NCBI RefSeq assembly: GCF_910589235.1
Contig: NC_060961.1
Span: 7,133,440-7,197,439, forward strand
Direction: 5' to 3'
Source of the DNA: Vespa crabro
Taxonomy: Eukaryota; Arthropoda; Insecta; Hymenoptera; Vespidae
Length of the DNA: 64,000 bases
The notes under the pieces were generated by a model. That model was not told where the DNA came from. It ran no database searches and saw only the letters and a program-made list of their open reading frames with translations. Shown one piece after another: positions 13,381-24,782 of this stretch (its first letter is position 1; every line of letters begins with the position of its first letter). The position numbers and the translations under genes were made by a program.

Positions 13381-14049
13381 TTTTTCTTTTTCTTTCTTAC
13401 TTTTTACGATCAAATCGGAGATTTTATTCAAGCGAGACAAAAGGGGTCTCCTTTGTTCTGCTTTTACGCTTTGTTACCTTATCGAGAATAAGATTTAATA
13501 ATTATGTCAGTGTATCGAATTTCTCTCTCATACTTTAATTTGATCTCTCTTTGGAGCTTTTGTATATTATTTCTCGTAATCAAGGTATCTCTCTCTCTCA
13601 CTCTCTCTCTCTCTTTCTCTTTTGAAAAGTCGTCCCCTCCATTACTCTCCACCCTTCCATACATCGCTCTATTCCGTCGCGTTATATCTCGTGATCAAAA
13701 GGATATTAACTCTCAACCTTCTTTCTGGTAAATCGAATTTTCATTTTTCCCTTCGGAGGAAAAATTCCAACAAGTTTACATACATACTTTAGAGATATAG
13801 AAAAGAATGTTATGAGATAAAGGGAATGGCATTGGATGATGGCACGAGGAACAAAATTTACAATTTCGAGTTAAGTTCGAATCCTAATAAACTCCGTAGA
13901 AGCTAAGAGTATTAAACGTCGCGAAATTCAAAATCTAACTTGGCCGGATTAATAGGCGAACCGTGAAGTTTCTCCTGTTTAACTCTAGAGCAGGAAACTG
14001 TGTACGAATAAACCCTTCTCGGCGAAACGAAGTCGAAGTACTTCCTTAA

Positions 14050-14162
14050 TCTCTTTCTCTATCTCTATCTCTATATCTCTCTCTCTGTCTCTGTCTCTCT
14101 CTGTCTCTTTCTCTCTTTCTTTCTTCCTCTCTCTTTCTCACTTTCTCTCTCGCTTCCTTACA

Positions 14163-14206
<44 letters not shown>

Positions 14207-14225
14207 TTCTCTTTGTCTCTATTTT
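14050..14225. repeat. CT-rich compound microsatellite
   Basis: About 175 bp of CT units with TAT, GT and TTT interruptions; the pure run is near 14166-14197. A GA-strand partner lies about 650 bp to the right at 14880-14931. Confidence 0.92.
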
Positions 14226-14879
14226 TGTCTTTATCTTTGTTAGTATTTTGAACTTCAACCAAAATTTTGCGAATGGCAGATTCATAATGCATAATTTATT
14301 TATCATGTCTCTCCTTTGAATGATAATACATTTTTAACTTTGCAGACAATAGCGGATATTTGTATTTCTCCGTAATCAAGAAATTTCATTAAGGAATAAT
14401 TTATATACTTTCTAGGAACTATGAGAGATTAGATTTTAATTAAATGACAAAAAATTATCTTTGAACAATGTCAGATTAGACTTTTATTAACAAAGATGAT
14501 CTTTGTTAACGGATAAAAGAAAGGAAAAAAAGAAATCAAAAATAAATATCTTATTCGTCAAAGAGAAAAAATGGTAAAGGTAGTGTAAGTACATACATCC
14601 ACATTTTCAAGTCTGAAATCTGAAAATATTGATCATGATTATAGGAAACCATCAATTTCCTGATACAAAGATTTGCTAGGTTAACTGTATGAGACATAAG
14701 GGAGAAGCTATCGTGGTTTCTGGATAAGGCAGTCGTTTGTATAAAATTTTCGCGGTTACGAATGTTTGCAGGAAGAGAGAAGAAGGGGTATGTGCGGTAC
14801 ACGGTTGCGGTACAATGCGGTAAATGTGTCCAATAAGCGGGAGAAAAGGGCGAGAAGGGAAGAAGAGAGAGAAAGAGAA

Positions 14880-14880
14880 G

Positions 14881-14932
<52 letters not shown>
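14880..14932. repeat. (GA)n microsatellite
   Basis: A GA run of about 50 bp, opposite in orientation to the CT array at 14050-14225. Confidence 0.95.
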
Positions 14933-14933
<1 letters not shown>

Positions 14934-14992
14934 GAAAGGGTGATGGCAATGTTCGGTGGTTCGAAATGGCAAACCATGTTACGTATGTAGGT

Positions 14993-15025
14993 ATATATAT
15001 ACATATATATATATATATATGTATA

Positions 15026-15084
<59 letters not shown>

Positions 15085-15096
15085 GTATATGTATAT
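14993..15096. repeat. (TA)n/(TATG)n compound microsatellite
   Basis: About 100 bp of TA units interrupted by TGTG and CATA. Confidence 0.95.
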
Positions 15097-15510
15097 GTTC
15101 GTACATACCTATCGCAGGGATGCCAATCGTGAGGAAATTTTGGCCCGAGCCACAATGTGACGCGGCTCGATCTCGCGTGCTTTCCGCGGAGTACTGAGAC
15201 TACCGGCTGTTCCCAGCAAGCTTTTGTCCATATGACGTGAACACAGAATGTCAATGTAAATATGTGTGTGAGTGTGTATGTATACAATAGTAGAAGGTGT
15301 TACATCGAGTAGCCCGTTAGTTCGGCTGTTATCTTCCCGTTCCGCGATTTTGAGTTTCCCCACTGGTGAAATATCGCATCGACAGATTTCGACGATGGCC
15401 ACCACAGCCGTCCAATAATTTCAACGCTAGATAATATGCGTTACCTGACATCCATCGTTGTCGTGTCGTTAAAGTTTTACACGATGTCTCTATTAGCTTG
15501 ATCTCTCTTC

Positions 15511-15512
<2 letters not shown>

Positions 15513-15568
<56 letters not shown>

Positions 15569-15575
15569 CTCTCGC
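15513..15575. repeat. (CT)n microsatellite
   Basis: A CT run of about 60 bp. A complementary GA run follows about 320 bp to the right at 15898-15950. Confidence 0.95.
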
Positions 15576-15896
15576 TCTTTTGCTCTATTCCCTTTTTCAT
15601 TTTTTTTTACAAGCGCGTCGTAGTGACAGCATTTTTACGATGTACCGTTGAAAATAATGAAATGATTTCTCGATGAACTTATATATCTTGAATTGTGAAA
15701 ATAAAACATTGAGATGTTTAAATGAATCGTGTCTTTTCTTTTTCTTTTTTTTTCCTTTTTTTTTCTATCAATATCCTTTTCTTTCTTCTTTCTTTCGCGA
15801 TCCATCATAATGACAAATATTTGACGAAACGATTGTTTTTGTTCTCATGATAACGAAAGAAAGAGTTTCTATTATACTAGTAAAGAATGAGAAGAT

Positions 15897-15897
<1 letters not shown>

Positions 15898-15941
<44 letters not shown>

Positions 15942-15950
15942 AAAAGAGAG
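15898..15950. repeat. (GA)n microsatellite
   Basis: A nearly pure GA run, with a short CT/CA compound tract at about 16004-16040 to its right. Confidence 0.95.
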
Positions 15951-16005
15951 AAAGGAGAGTAACGATAACGGGGTGGCAACAAGTGCTTTTAACGCTCTTA
16001 TAATT

Positions 16006-16040
<35 letters not shown>

Positions 16041-16108
16041 TTGGTACTTTCGTTAGATAAGGATAGAGAAGTGCTCGATACGTTATTCTCAAAGGACTCC
16101 ATCAGGAG

Positions 16109-16249
16109 TCAAAGGATGAGAAGAACTGTGGATAGGGTGACAGGATGCGTCTCCTGGCATCTCGGCAATCCGAATGAATTTTTAAACTGGTCCAAGGCGA
16201 GGAATGCATTGACAGCAGCCTTATTTTCCTTCTCTATCTCTTTCTTTCC

Positions 16250-16292
<43 letters not shown>

Positions 16293-16492
16293 ACTATTTC
16301 TCTCTCTTTCTCTTGCATAGCCTGCGGCATTTTGGATATCGTCCTTTTGCCGACCTCCTTAGCCGCTCTTACGGTCCTTAAAATCCGTCTTCCTTCCGCA
16401 TCATATCCAAATGGACTTTGCTGTAGTTCTTGCTTAATGGTCTCCTTTACTCCTTCTAACTTCAATACGAGCGCCTGCGCGCTTGTTTTCAT
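16109..16492 (-). CDS. Unrecognised ORF, 127 codons, antisense to the Dpr gene
   Basis: An ATG-to-TGA frame on the minus strand. The first 65 or so residues and the last 40 are of ordinary composition, with stretches such as ALVLKLEGVKETIKQEL and ALDQFKNSFGLPRCQETHP. An Arg-Glu tract encoded by the (CT)n array at about 16254-16290 splits them. I recognise no family. It is GC-richer than its surroundings. It could be a small gene in the Dpr intron, a decayed retroelement gag-like fragment, or a chance frame; the plus strand is also open over most of it, which argues for caution. No promoter or poly(A) signal was assigned. Confidence 0.2.
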
Positions 16493-16543
16493 CTAAGAAC
16501 GTTTATCGTGCAAAGGACTAAGAAGAACTTGCTTCTCAAGAAC

Positions 16544-16545
<2 letters not shown>

Positions 16546-16599
<54 letters not shown>

Positions 16600-16612
16600 C
16601 TCTCTCTCTTTA
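16546..16612. repeat. (CT)n microsatellite
   Basis: A CT run of about 50 pure bases with a short interrupted tail. A GA array follows at 16819-16890. Confidence 0.95.
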
Positions 16613-16816
16613 ACTTCTGACCTTTCTTAGACTTTCCTAACTATAGATTAAACTAACGTTGGCCAGTCGTCGATTTTTATAGGCCGTTTTATCACTACAT
16701 ATTTTGTTCTTTTGATTAATATCACAATCAGTATAGTATTCTTTATAATTATCCTAATTGAAGGAAGACATTCGAACGCAAAGCGTTCTTGTTATCTTTA
16801 TTAGAAGAAAAAGAAG

Positions 16817-16818
<2 letters not shown>

Positions 16819-16864
<46 letters not shown>

Positions 16865-16890
16865 AAAAGAAAAAGAGAGAGAGAGGGAGA
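16819..16890. repeat. (GA)n microsatellite
   Basis: A GA run with AAA interruptions at its right end. Confidence 0.95.
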
Positions 16891-17230
16891 GAAAGAAAAA
16901 GAAGAAAGAATGAGTTCTTTAATGAACACAAAGTATTTGATATAGCTTATATGATATCGCTTAATATATGAATAATTTGTTTAGATCAAGCTAATGATCG
17001 AATAGCGACGTTGAAATTTTTTCTTTTTTCTTTCTTTTTTATTTTTTTTTTTGTTTGGTTTTTTTTTTTTTTTGAAAAGTTAAAATAAGAATAAAAGAAA
17101 TCCCAGGATCATAACAGGAGTCTCACACGTGATTCCCCTAAAACTTTTACTTTTTCCTTTCTTTTATTTCTTTTTTCTCTTATAGTTCGAGTTGAACAAA
17201 AGTAAAAGGAGAAAAGCGAGAGAGGGATAG

Positions 17231-17233
<3 letters not shown>

Positions 17234-17267
<34 letters not shown>
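17234..17267. repeat. (GA)n microsatellite upstream of the Dpr exon
   Basis: A pure GA run ending about 310 bp before the Dpr exon at 17576. It is complementary to the CT run just after that exon. Confidence 0.95.
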
Positions 17268-17271
<4 letters not shown>

Positions 17272-17575
17272 AAAAAAAAAGAGAGAAGTAGACTCTTGAG
17301 AAATGGTCGATCCGTCGGTGACAGAATCGAGAGGAAAAGGGCAACTTGATTTACGCTCTCTTCTCTTTTCCCACGTCTCTCTTTATATCCTCGTCTCTCT
17401 TTCTCTCTCTTTCTCTCTTCTTCTACTCTCACCCTCTATCTTTTTCCCTCTTATTCACTGAATGAACAACACACAAAGAATGTTCGAGTTTTTCTTCCCA
17501 CTTTCACTCAGGTTCACTTCGAACGATAAGAAATTCCTTAGACGTTCCTACGTGCTTTTTGTTTTTCTGTTTCAG

Positions 17576-17715
17576 TGTGAAAACCGACATGGGGTCGACC
17601 GGAGCGGTTTCGAGGCTCTACATTGCCAATGCGAATAAGAAAGACAGTGGGAATTATAGTTGCGCATTGGCCGACATAGCTGCGGTCACTGTCGTCTCCG
17701 TCCACGTGCTCAACG
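17576..17715 (+). CDS. dpr: Dpr-family Ig-superfamily protein, penultimate coding exon
   Basis: An exon of 140 nt between a strong acceptor (pyrimidine tract then CAG at 17573-17575) and a GT donor at 17716. It starts with one base completing a codon, then reads 46 codons, and ends with the first base of the next codon. It encodes the E-to-G strands of an immunoglobulin domain. The F-strand motif DSGNYSC carries the disulphide Cys at about residue 29, and the exon ends in VSVHVLN, the typical end of the second Ig domain in Dpr proteins. The phase joins exactly to 29426, giving VLNGENPAAMQ across the junction, a Dpr hallmark. Dpr proteins are neuronal surface molecules that bind DIP partners during synaptic matching. 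The earlier exons (signal peptide, first Ig domain, start of the second) are not seen here. I cannot tell which Dpr paralogue it is. Confidence 0.88.
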
Positions 17716-17763
17716 GTACGATCTTTTACATTATTCATTTTTTTTCTCGTCTTTCTACCTCTA

Positions 17764-17765
<2 letters not shown>

Positions 17766-17806
<41 letters not shown>
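17766..17806. repeat. (CT)n microsatellite just downstream of the Dpr exon
   Basis: A CT run beginning about 50 bp after the exon's donor site, followed by a short CA tract. It is complementary to the GA run at 17234-17267. Confidence 0.95.
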
Positions 17807-17811
<5 letters not shown>

Positions 17812-17905
17812 GCACACATACACTCCCATTTGCTCCACATTAATGATGTATCTTACAACGGTTGTGATTTTATTGGGACATTTGTATGAAAAATATTTTT
17901 TTCTA

Positions 17906-17935
17906 TAGGGATATTTCTATAGGGATATTTTTAAT
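17906..17935. repeat. Short tandem duplication
   Basis: The 14-base unit CTATAGGGATATTT occurs twice in a row with no mismatch, inside the Dpr intron. Confidence 0.7.
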
Positions 17936-18201
17936 AAATTACTAATATCTATCAGATACAGTCTTTTAATTATTCACATAGATAAACTAGTTCGTTAATA
18001 AACACCATAAATCTATCTTTCTCTCTATGTTTTAATATTAGGAATCTTACGTTCTCTAAGAGTATTCCAGTCAAGATCGTAAAGAGTAAACGTGAGACGT
18101 TCTGTTCCGTACTGATAACGGACCAAAGCTTCAGAAGCTTCGAAGGAGAAACGGAAGGTTAAAACAATTTCTCCCTCTCTTTACATAGATTGTTTATATA
18201 T

Positions 18202-18208
18202 ATACTAT

Positions 18209-18244
<36 letters not shown>

Positions 18245-18245
18245 T
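18202..18245. repeat. (CA)n/(TA)n compound microsatellite
   Basis: A run of CA units followed directly by TA units. Confidence 0.9.
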
Positions 18246-19927
18246 TACTGTCTGCCAATATAATTTTCCACTCTATTGAAAGATCAATAATTGACCCTTC
18301 GCGGCTATTCAATGGTATTTCTTGGTACATTTCTCACTTTTTTCTTTTCTTTTGTTTCGATCTTTTTATTTATTTATTTTTTTTTCTTCGCTTAGGTTTT
18401 CTTTTTTTCGGTATTCGTCTCTTTTTCAACTCATAAAAAATTGGATGAAAAATCGAAGCATACTAGGGTGCGAATAAATAATCGGAATATAGGGGTTGGA
18501 GTCACGAGGATTCCTGCCATTGACGGCTGGCTCGATTGCTATTCGAAGCTTCCGTTTCATTTCGGTTTCCATTTCGCTCAAGTTGCGTGGCATTTACCGA
18601 AGAAACGCTGTCATCCGCGGGATACTACTCGAAGAAAATGGGCTGCCAGCCGGTTATCAAGGGACTAGGGTGTTTTCGAATAGGAAAACTCTTCGATCGA
18701 AAACCTATCCTTTTCTCTCCCCTTTTTCGGTTGAATTTTTAAATTCCTTTCCGAACACGCATTTTTGTACGTGTACTCGTACTCTTTGTCCGATTTATTT
18801 ATTCAATGAAAAAATTCTGTCCATTGATCGTGAAAAAAAAAGAAAAGAAAAAAAAAAAAAGAAAATAAGACTAATGAATTTCTCTATTAATAGAGACGAG
18901 ATTTGTTGTCTTTTTAAAAAATCCTCTAAATATTTTACAGCATCAATCTGCATGTATAATCACAAAGCGGATCACGTACAGAAGCGTTCGAAAAAAATTA
19001 TTTTTGTTTTCTTTCTTTTTTCTTTTTTTTTCTTTTTATTCTAATCATCGTTATTATGTTTTTACGTTCTTGGTATCTATATTGCACGTAATCGTATTAT
19101 GATTATGAATAATGTCTCTTTTTTACTTTTTTAACCTTACGCGTAACATTTTATATCGAACGACCATTATAATATTTTTGTTAATAATCTTATTATTAAT
19201 TTCGATTTATATAACTTGATTTTCCAAGGCGGATCGTGTTACCACGCTAATATAAAAATGTCGATAGGAACAGTGATTTTTGTTCGGTCTCTGTTAAAAA
19301 TCTAAAATACAAAAATCCGTCCAAATTCATTTTGCATCGTAAATTCGATCCCAGTCTTTGCTTAACAATTCCTTCTACAGTTTCTCGGACTACCGCCAAG
19401 TTAGCTCATAAAATTGAAATTTTTCTTTTACCTTCTTGTACTTTCCCTCTTTGTGTTATCCTTATATTCCTCCCTTTATATTTATTTAAATCCCTTCGAT
19501 ATTTGATGAGAAAGCGAAAAGGAAGCTCATTATAGTGATACTCGGGTTTAAATTCAATGCTAAAGAAATACGATTAAGTTCAAATTCATGCTCCCGGTAC
19601 TCGTTGATCATACGTTCTTAAAGATACCGTAAGAAAAACAGAGTATCTCTCGTGAGAATACTTAACCACTTCTAACGATTCACCCAAGTAGGTAATAAAA
19701 AAGCGGACGGGACTTTCAGAAGATCGCCGATCGCGAACTTTTCTTTCATTCTAGTTGTGTTTTCAATGAGATATAAAAATGTAACCAAAGTTGCAAATTT
19801 ACTTTGAAAGTTAAATATCATTTCCCGTTGTTTTTAAAATTCCCCTTGGCCCCCATCCTCTTTATTCCTTTTCCATATATAAAATTACTTTCATAATTTT
19901 TCCTTTTTTTTTCTTTTTTTTCTTTAC

Positions 19928-19931
<4 letters not shown>

Positions 19932-19975
<44 letters not shown>
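19932..19975. repeat. (GA)n microsatellite
   Basis: A GA run of about 44 bp with one GGG interruption near the right end. Confidence 0.95.
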
Positions 19976-19976
<1 letters not shown>

Positions 19977-22900
19977 AAGAAAAATAAGAAAATATGAAAA
20001 TCCGTTCGTTGAATTGATTTTCATAAAGAACGTGAGACGTCGATTTAACGAAGGATCGTTAAAAAAAGGAAAAGATGTTAAAATAGAAAACGTCGTTGAT
20101 GAGCGTGTATTCTTGGTACCTCCCTTTCGAGAGTTTAAAACTTTGGAATTTATTCTTCTCCGTCGTCGTTTTCGTCTTCGTCTTTGTCTTCGTAGTTGTC
20201 GTCAAACGGCGGCACGTGACCTCCTTTTTTCGTTTCTTTTCTAAGGCAGCGTCTTTCCGATTCTCTAGGATAACCACTGTGTTTCGTATGCTGAAGGGGG
20301 CGCGTGTCGTGCCACCGTTGCATGCTGTATTCAAAGAAAAGTTCGTTGTGGAAATATTCAGGTCGAGCCATTTCCTTCTTCACTGAGCCCTCTTCTTTAC
20401 CTCTAACCTTCTATTCGACCTCCCTTTTTGCCTTAATCCACCGTGCCTTCTGCTTACTGTACCTTGCTTTTCTTACCCGCAGCTATCGTTTTCTCGAATA
20501 TCTACCTTGCGACCTCTCTATTCTACTCTCGGTTACTTTCAGTCTTGCGACCGGCACGGAGCTATAAAACTTTCCTATCCCAACGAAATCTTAGCTAAGT
20601 CGACGTCGATGATGGGAATAGATGGATTCTTTGTTTTTTCTTTTAACGTAACGTTCGTAAACGTAGAATTTTGAGGACGATCTTTTCTCTATCTCTTTCT
20701 TATATTTACTCTCCATATTATGTATGTATATATAAATGCACATATACACTTATATATACAGGTTTGTATGCGTGCGTGCGTGCGTGTGTGTATGTTTATG
20801 TGTTTGTGTGTGTATCTGTTTATATACGTATATATGTAAAAGCATCGAATAGGTGGCGATAGTTGAACAGACTGCCGTTGCTGGCAATAACTTTGTTGGT
20901 GGTGGTCGGCTTTTCGAACTTTTAGTCAAGGGCTCAACTACTTTTAACCAAGAGTTTTCGCGCGTGGAACGTCGACACGTCCAGAAGTCACGTCACGGGA
21001 GCGACCTGCATTATTTACGGTGGATTATCCCGAGGCGGCTCGATACCGTGAGCTCGGAAACTTTGATTCGTTCGACGGTTAAAGCTTCCAAAGACTGACG
21101 CTTTCGAAAGCCGAGATCGTTTGACTTGGAAACAAGAGGAAGGAGTTAGAAAGAAAGAGAAAGACAGAGAAAGAGAGAGAGAAAAAGAGATAGAGAGAAA
21201 GATAGAGAAACAGAGAGACAGAAGCACGATTTGTTATGCGCTTTGCACTTGACTTCTGTTAAAAGGGATTTGTGTTATTATTGCTCTCAATCCTTCTCAC
21301 GAGATACGTGCTTTGTCTCTATACCTTCAAAGCTTTCATTGTAATACATTATATATAGTTGTTTATGCCGAAATATATCCAGTATACAAAGTGGATAATT
21401 TATATTAAAACAGTTTGAACTTCTATTTGTATTAAAGCACTTCTCATACATGAGTACGTAAGAAAATCTTATTATAAACATAATGATATTTCATTTTGTC
21501 GTATACATATGACTTCACGTAATGAATAGACGATCTTTCGTTTTTACTTTTTTTTCTTCTTTTCTATTGTGTCGCTATATCAATTCTATAACTAAAATTC
21601 AGACAACAACATGACGTACATAAAATAATTAATGATCCCAATCGATCGTTAAAATGAGAATCGGAAACTGTGTGATAATCATAATGAAAGATATCAGCAT
21701 CATTATTATCGTTGATATCCAGGTAATTTTCGATTTCGTTTATTAATGAACGACATGAGCCCGATCGTTCAATAAAATATTTCATTACGCAATGCTCCAT
21801 CATTATCGTGTCGGGATTCGGTGATGTCGCTTTTTCATTATCAGTTGAATTTTAAATTTATCATAGAAGAACGTAGGCGATCCTACCGGGATGAACGGCG
21901 TAAACCATTTAATAGCCCGATTATTGTATGGATAAAATACGTAAAGCCGTATTTTTAATCGATTATCCCCAATCGGTCCGATTGTTTGCATTAAAATTTA
22001 TAATTTCAAACGATTCGCGTCGGTCTAATGTCTCTTCAGAGAGAAATTTAATATTGACCGGACGATCGCATATTTTTTCAATGGAAACGCGTTCGGTAGA
22101 AAATCGCTATAGTTCGGATTTTTTCAAAATATTTTCCAAATATTCAGCGTTAACTTTTATATCCGCATAACGAACATACCATTTGTTTTATAGTCCCTAT
22201 TATCTTTAGGAATTATTTAATAATCAAAAATTATTTAATAGTCCAATCAGCGTGTATTAATAATTTCCTTTTCTTTTCTTTTTCTTTTTTTTTTTTATAA
22301 TTCTACATATTTTCTAATCACGTGCGAATATTAAACGTACGCCAATTCAAAGAATTCCCTATAAACTGACATATGATAGTTAATAAATTGACATAAGATA
22401 GAGTAATATAGAAGGACAATGATCCTGAACATGAAATATTCGATGTCAAACGCGGAAGAATAAGAAGAAAAAAAAAAGAAGAAGAAGAAGAAAAAAGGAA
22501 AAAAAAAATGCGAACGGAGAAAGAAAAACTGAGAAAAAAAGAAAGTGAAAATGGAAAAGAAGAGGAAGGCAAGCGACCTTTAATTTTTCTTGGCGAGAAC
22601 GCGTAACGGGCCGGCCCGTATACCGGTTCTTGTTCCTTTTTCACAATTAATATACATTACTCTCGAGATATGCCGTGGTTATTAATTAAATGTGACCCGG
22701 AGTAGAGATGGAGCACATTACTCGGTACTATCTCATTCGTCGGCTTTGCCCTCCTCTGGGAACTTCTCGAGTGTACGAAGTCTTCTACTTCCACTCGGTC
22801 TTCTCTCCGACGATGTCTCTTCAGTCCCCCTTCCCCACCGTTCTTACCAATATCCCCACCCATATCCATACTCCCAATCTTTCCTAGACCCCTTCCCCTC

Positions 22901-24351
22901 ACACTCTCTCTCTCGTTCTCTCGAAGCATTTCGCTTTTTTTATCGGCACGGCCTGACATCTCTCTTCCTCTCTCTCTCTCTATCTCTTCTCCATTTTCTT
23001 TTCACAAAGTCAGTTAAAAATTATCGTCGATGTAGCTTCACGGACTTTAACAAGCCATCGATTTTCAGAAGGAAAAGCTTGCCTCTTTCAACCTATCAAG
23101 ATCTCTTCTCTTTTTTTGCTACTTCTATCTTTTTTTATTTTCCAACGATTAATACTTTTTATACCATTAAATCGTGCCCAGTCAAGGAATTGTTCGTTTT
23201 ACTCAGATTAATTACGTTTTTACCCATTAGAAACAGTGAGTCGATCTAATTTCATCGAATCTTTAGTTATCGGAAAGAAGGGAAGAACTTAATATATCTG
23301 CATGATATATCAAAGTAAGTTTGTCACGTTCCTCCCTTTATTTCTCTCTCTTTCTCTCTCTCTCCCTCCCTCTCTCTCTCTCTCTCTCTCTTCTTTTTCC
23401 TCTTTCTAATAAGATTCCCTTATGTTTGATCTAGATGGTAGTTGTTACAGTTGAGACGCAAACTTTTTCTACAAAGAGAGTCGTTGATATAATTGCTGAA
23501 AGTCTGGGGAAAAAGAATTTGAAAGCGTGCAAGAATTTGTATTGCTGGGAGAAAAAAAGAAAGGAGAGAGTGAGAAAGAGTGAGAGAGAGAGAGAGAGAG
23601 AGAAAGAAAGAGATAAATGTGTAGGTGTAGAGAAAAGAACGAAAAAAAAGTGAAAGGAAGAAGGAAAGAGAGATAGAGAAATACTAAAGGATGGATATTA
23701 AAGAGGTTGTGAAAAAGAAGGAGAAGAAAAAGAAAAAAAAAAAGGAAATGAAAGGGTTAGTAAGGAAGGTGGAGAAGTTCTCGTTCTCGAAAATGAGCAG
23801 TTCTTGGCCCAGTTAACGCCTACGAGGAGACAAGCAAGCGGTTATGGAGCATGGCGGTTGGTCTTGGCATGGAAGGGAGGTTATTTCGTGGGGTGTCACG
23901 CCCGAGCTATTAATATCCTTGGCCGCAAGCTCCGGACGACTATGACACGTTCGCCTTCACTCCTTCCCTTTACCTTCCCTTATCCCTACCACGTCTCCCA
24001 TCTCTACCTTCTCTATCTTTCTCTTTTACTCTTATTGAACCGCATGCCGTTTCTCCTTATCGGTGAAATCCTCACCCTTTCGTAATCACCAGTACCAGTA
24101 GCATCACCGTCACTACCAGTAATACCGACACCGACACCACTATTCTCTCTCTGATTCTGCTGGCCAACCTTTTCATACCTTCGTACCGACAATGACTACG
24201 GCCGTGAAGAGTTTGCAAAACTCTTCTCTCGCGAATCGTACTTAACCGGAATCGTATTATATATGAAAGAGGAAAGAAAGAATCTCCCGAGAATAGTCGA
24301 CGGCTCATTTTGCATTTGACTTTTTTTCTTTCTCATACGACCGACAAAATT

Positions 24352-24356
<5 letters not shown>

Positions 24357-24416
<60 letters not shown>
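24357..24416. repeat. (CT)n microsatellite
   Basis: About 29 uninterrupted CT units, among the longest pure runs in the window. A GA run lies about 320 bp to the right at 24736-24781. Confidence 0.95.
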
Positions 24417-24419
<3 letters not shown>

Positions 24420-24540
24420 ATCGGTTTAATTCCACTTTTCTCTTAGGGAGACCTATGAGGAAAGTTTAACTTTCGTTGCAGGAGAGAAACTCGCATATTT
24501 CGCGCGCGCTATCCGTGTTTCCAGGTGTCCGTAAATATGC

Positions 24541-24542
<2 letters not shown>

Positions 24543-24590
<48 letters not shown>
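24543..24590. repeat. (TA)n microsatellite
   Basis: About 24 uninterrupted TA units, lying between the CT and GA arrays on either side. Confidence 0.95.
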
Positions 24591-24591
<1 letters not shown>

Positions 24592-24733
24592 GTATTGTAT
24601 GCTATCGAATTCTGTTTCTGAGGTTATGTTATCGGGAAAATTAGTACGATATTTTAGAGAATACCTATGATTAAATCCCTGGAGAATATAAATTAACAAA
24701 TCACCGTCCATTTCGAAATTACTAATTCACAAA

Positions 24734-24735
<2 letters not shown>

Positions 24736-24781
<46 letters not shown>
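24736..24781. repeat. (GA)n microsatellite
   Basis: A GA run with one AAA interruption. Confidence 0.95.

Positions 24782-24782
<1 letters not shown>

Larger units (their letters stand above)
3591..17575. other. Non-coding region, probably upstream intron of the Dpr-family gene
   Basis: No exon is supported here apart from one doubtful antisense ORF at 16109-16492. The block carries many (GA)n/(CT)n and (TA)n arrays, plus long T-rich tracts (for example 4440-4510, 5510-5650, 17015-17075). GC-richer complex patches occur near 5220-5500, 7380-7660 and 15115-15420, without recognisable protein motifs. The Dpr exon at 17576 begins with one base completing a codon, so an upstream exon must exist. 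I did not find an Ig first-half exon (Cys...Trp) on the plus strand here, so the simplest reading is that all of this is intron. Confidence 0.5.

Noticed and set aside
13073..13538. Two overlapping plus-strand frames of 141 and 132 codons
   Set aside because: More than half of each is Ser-Leu from the (CT)n array; the non-repeat parts match nothing I recognise and overlap in different frames.
13875..13884. GTTCGAATCC, like a tRNA B box
   Set aside because: No A box at the right distance and no cloverleaf can be folded around it.
18496..19044. 182-codon plus-strand frame in the Dpr intron
   Set aside because: It opens without ATG at its first codon, passes through poly-Lys and poly-Phe tracts, and another frame is open over the same GC-rich patch.
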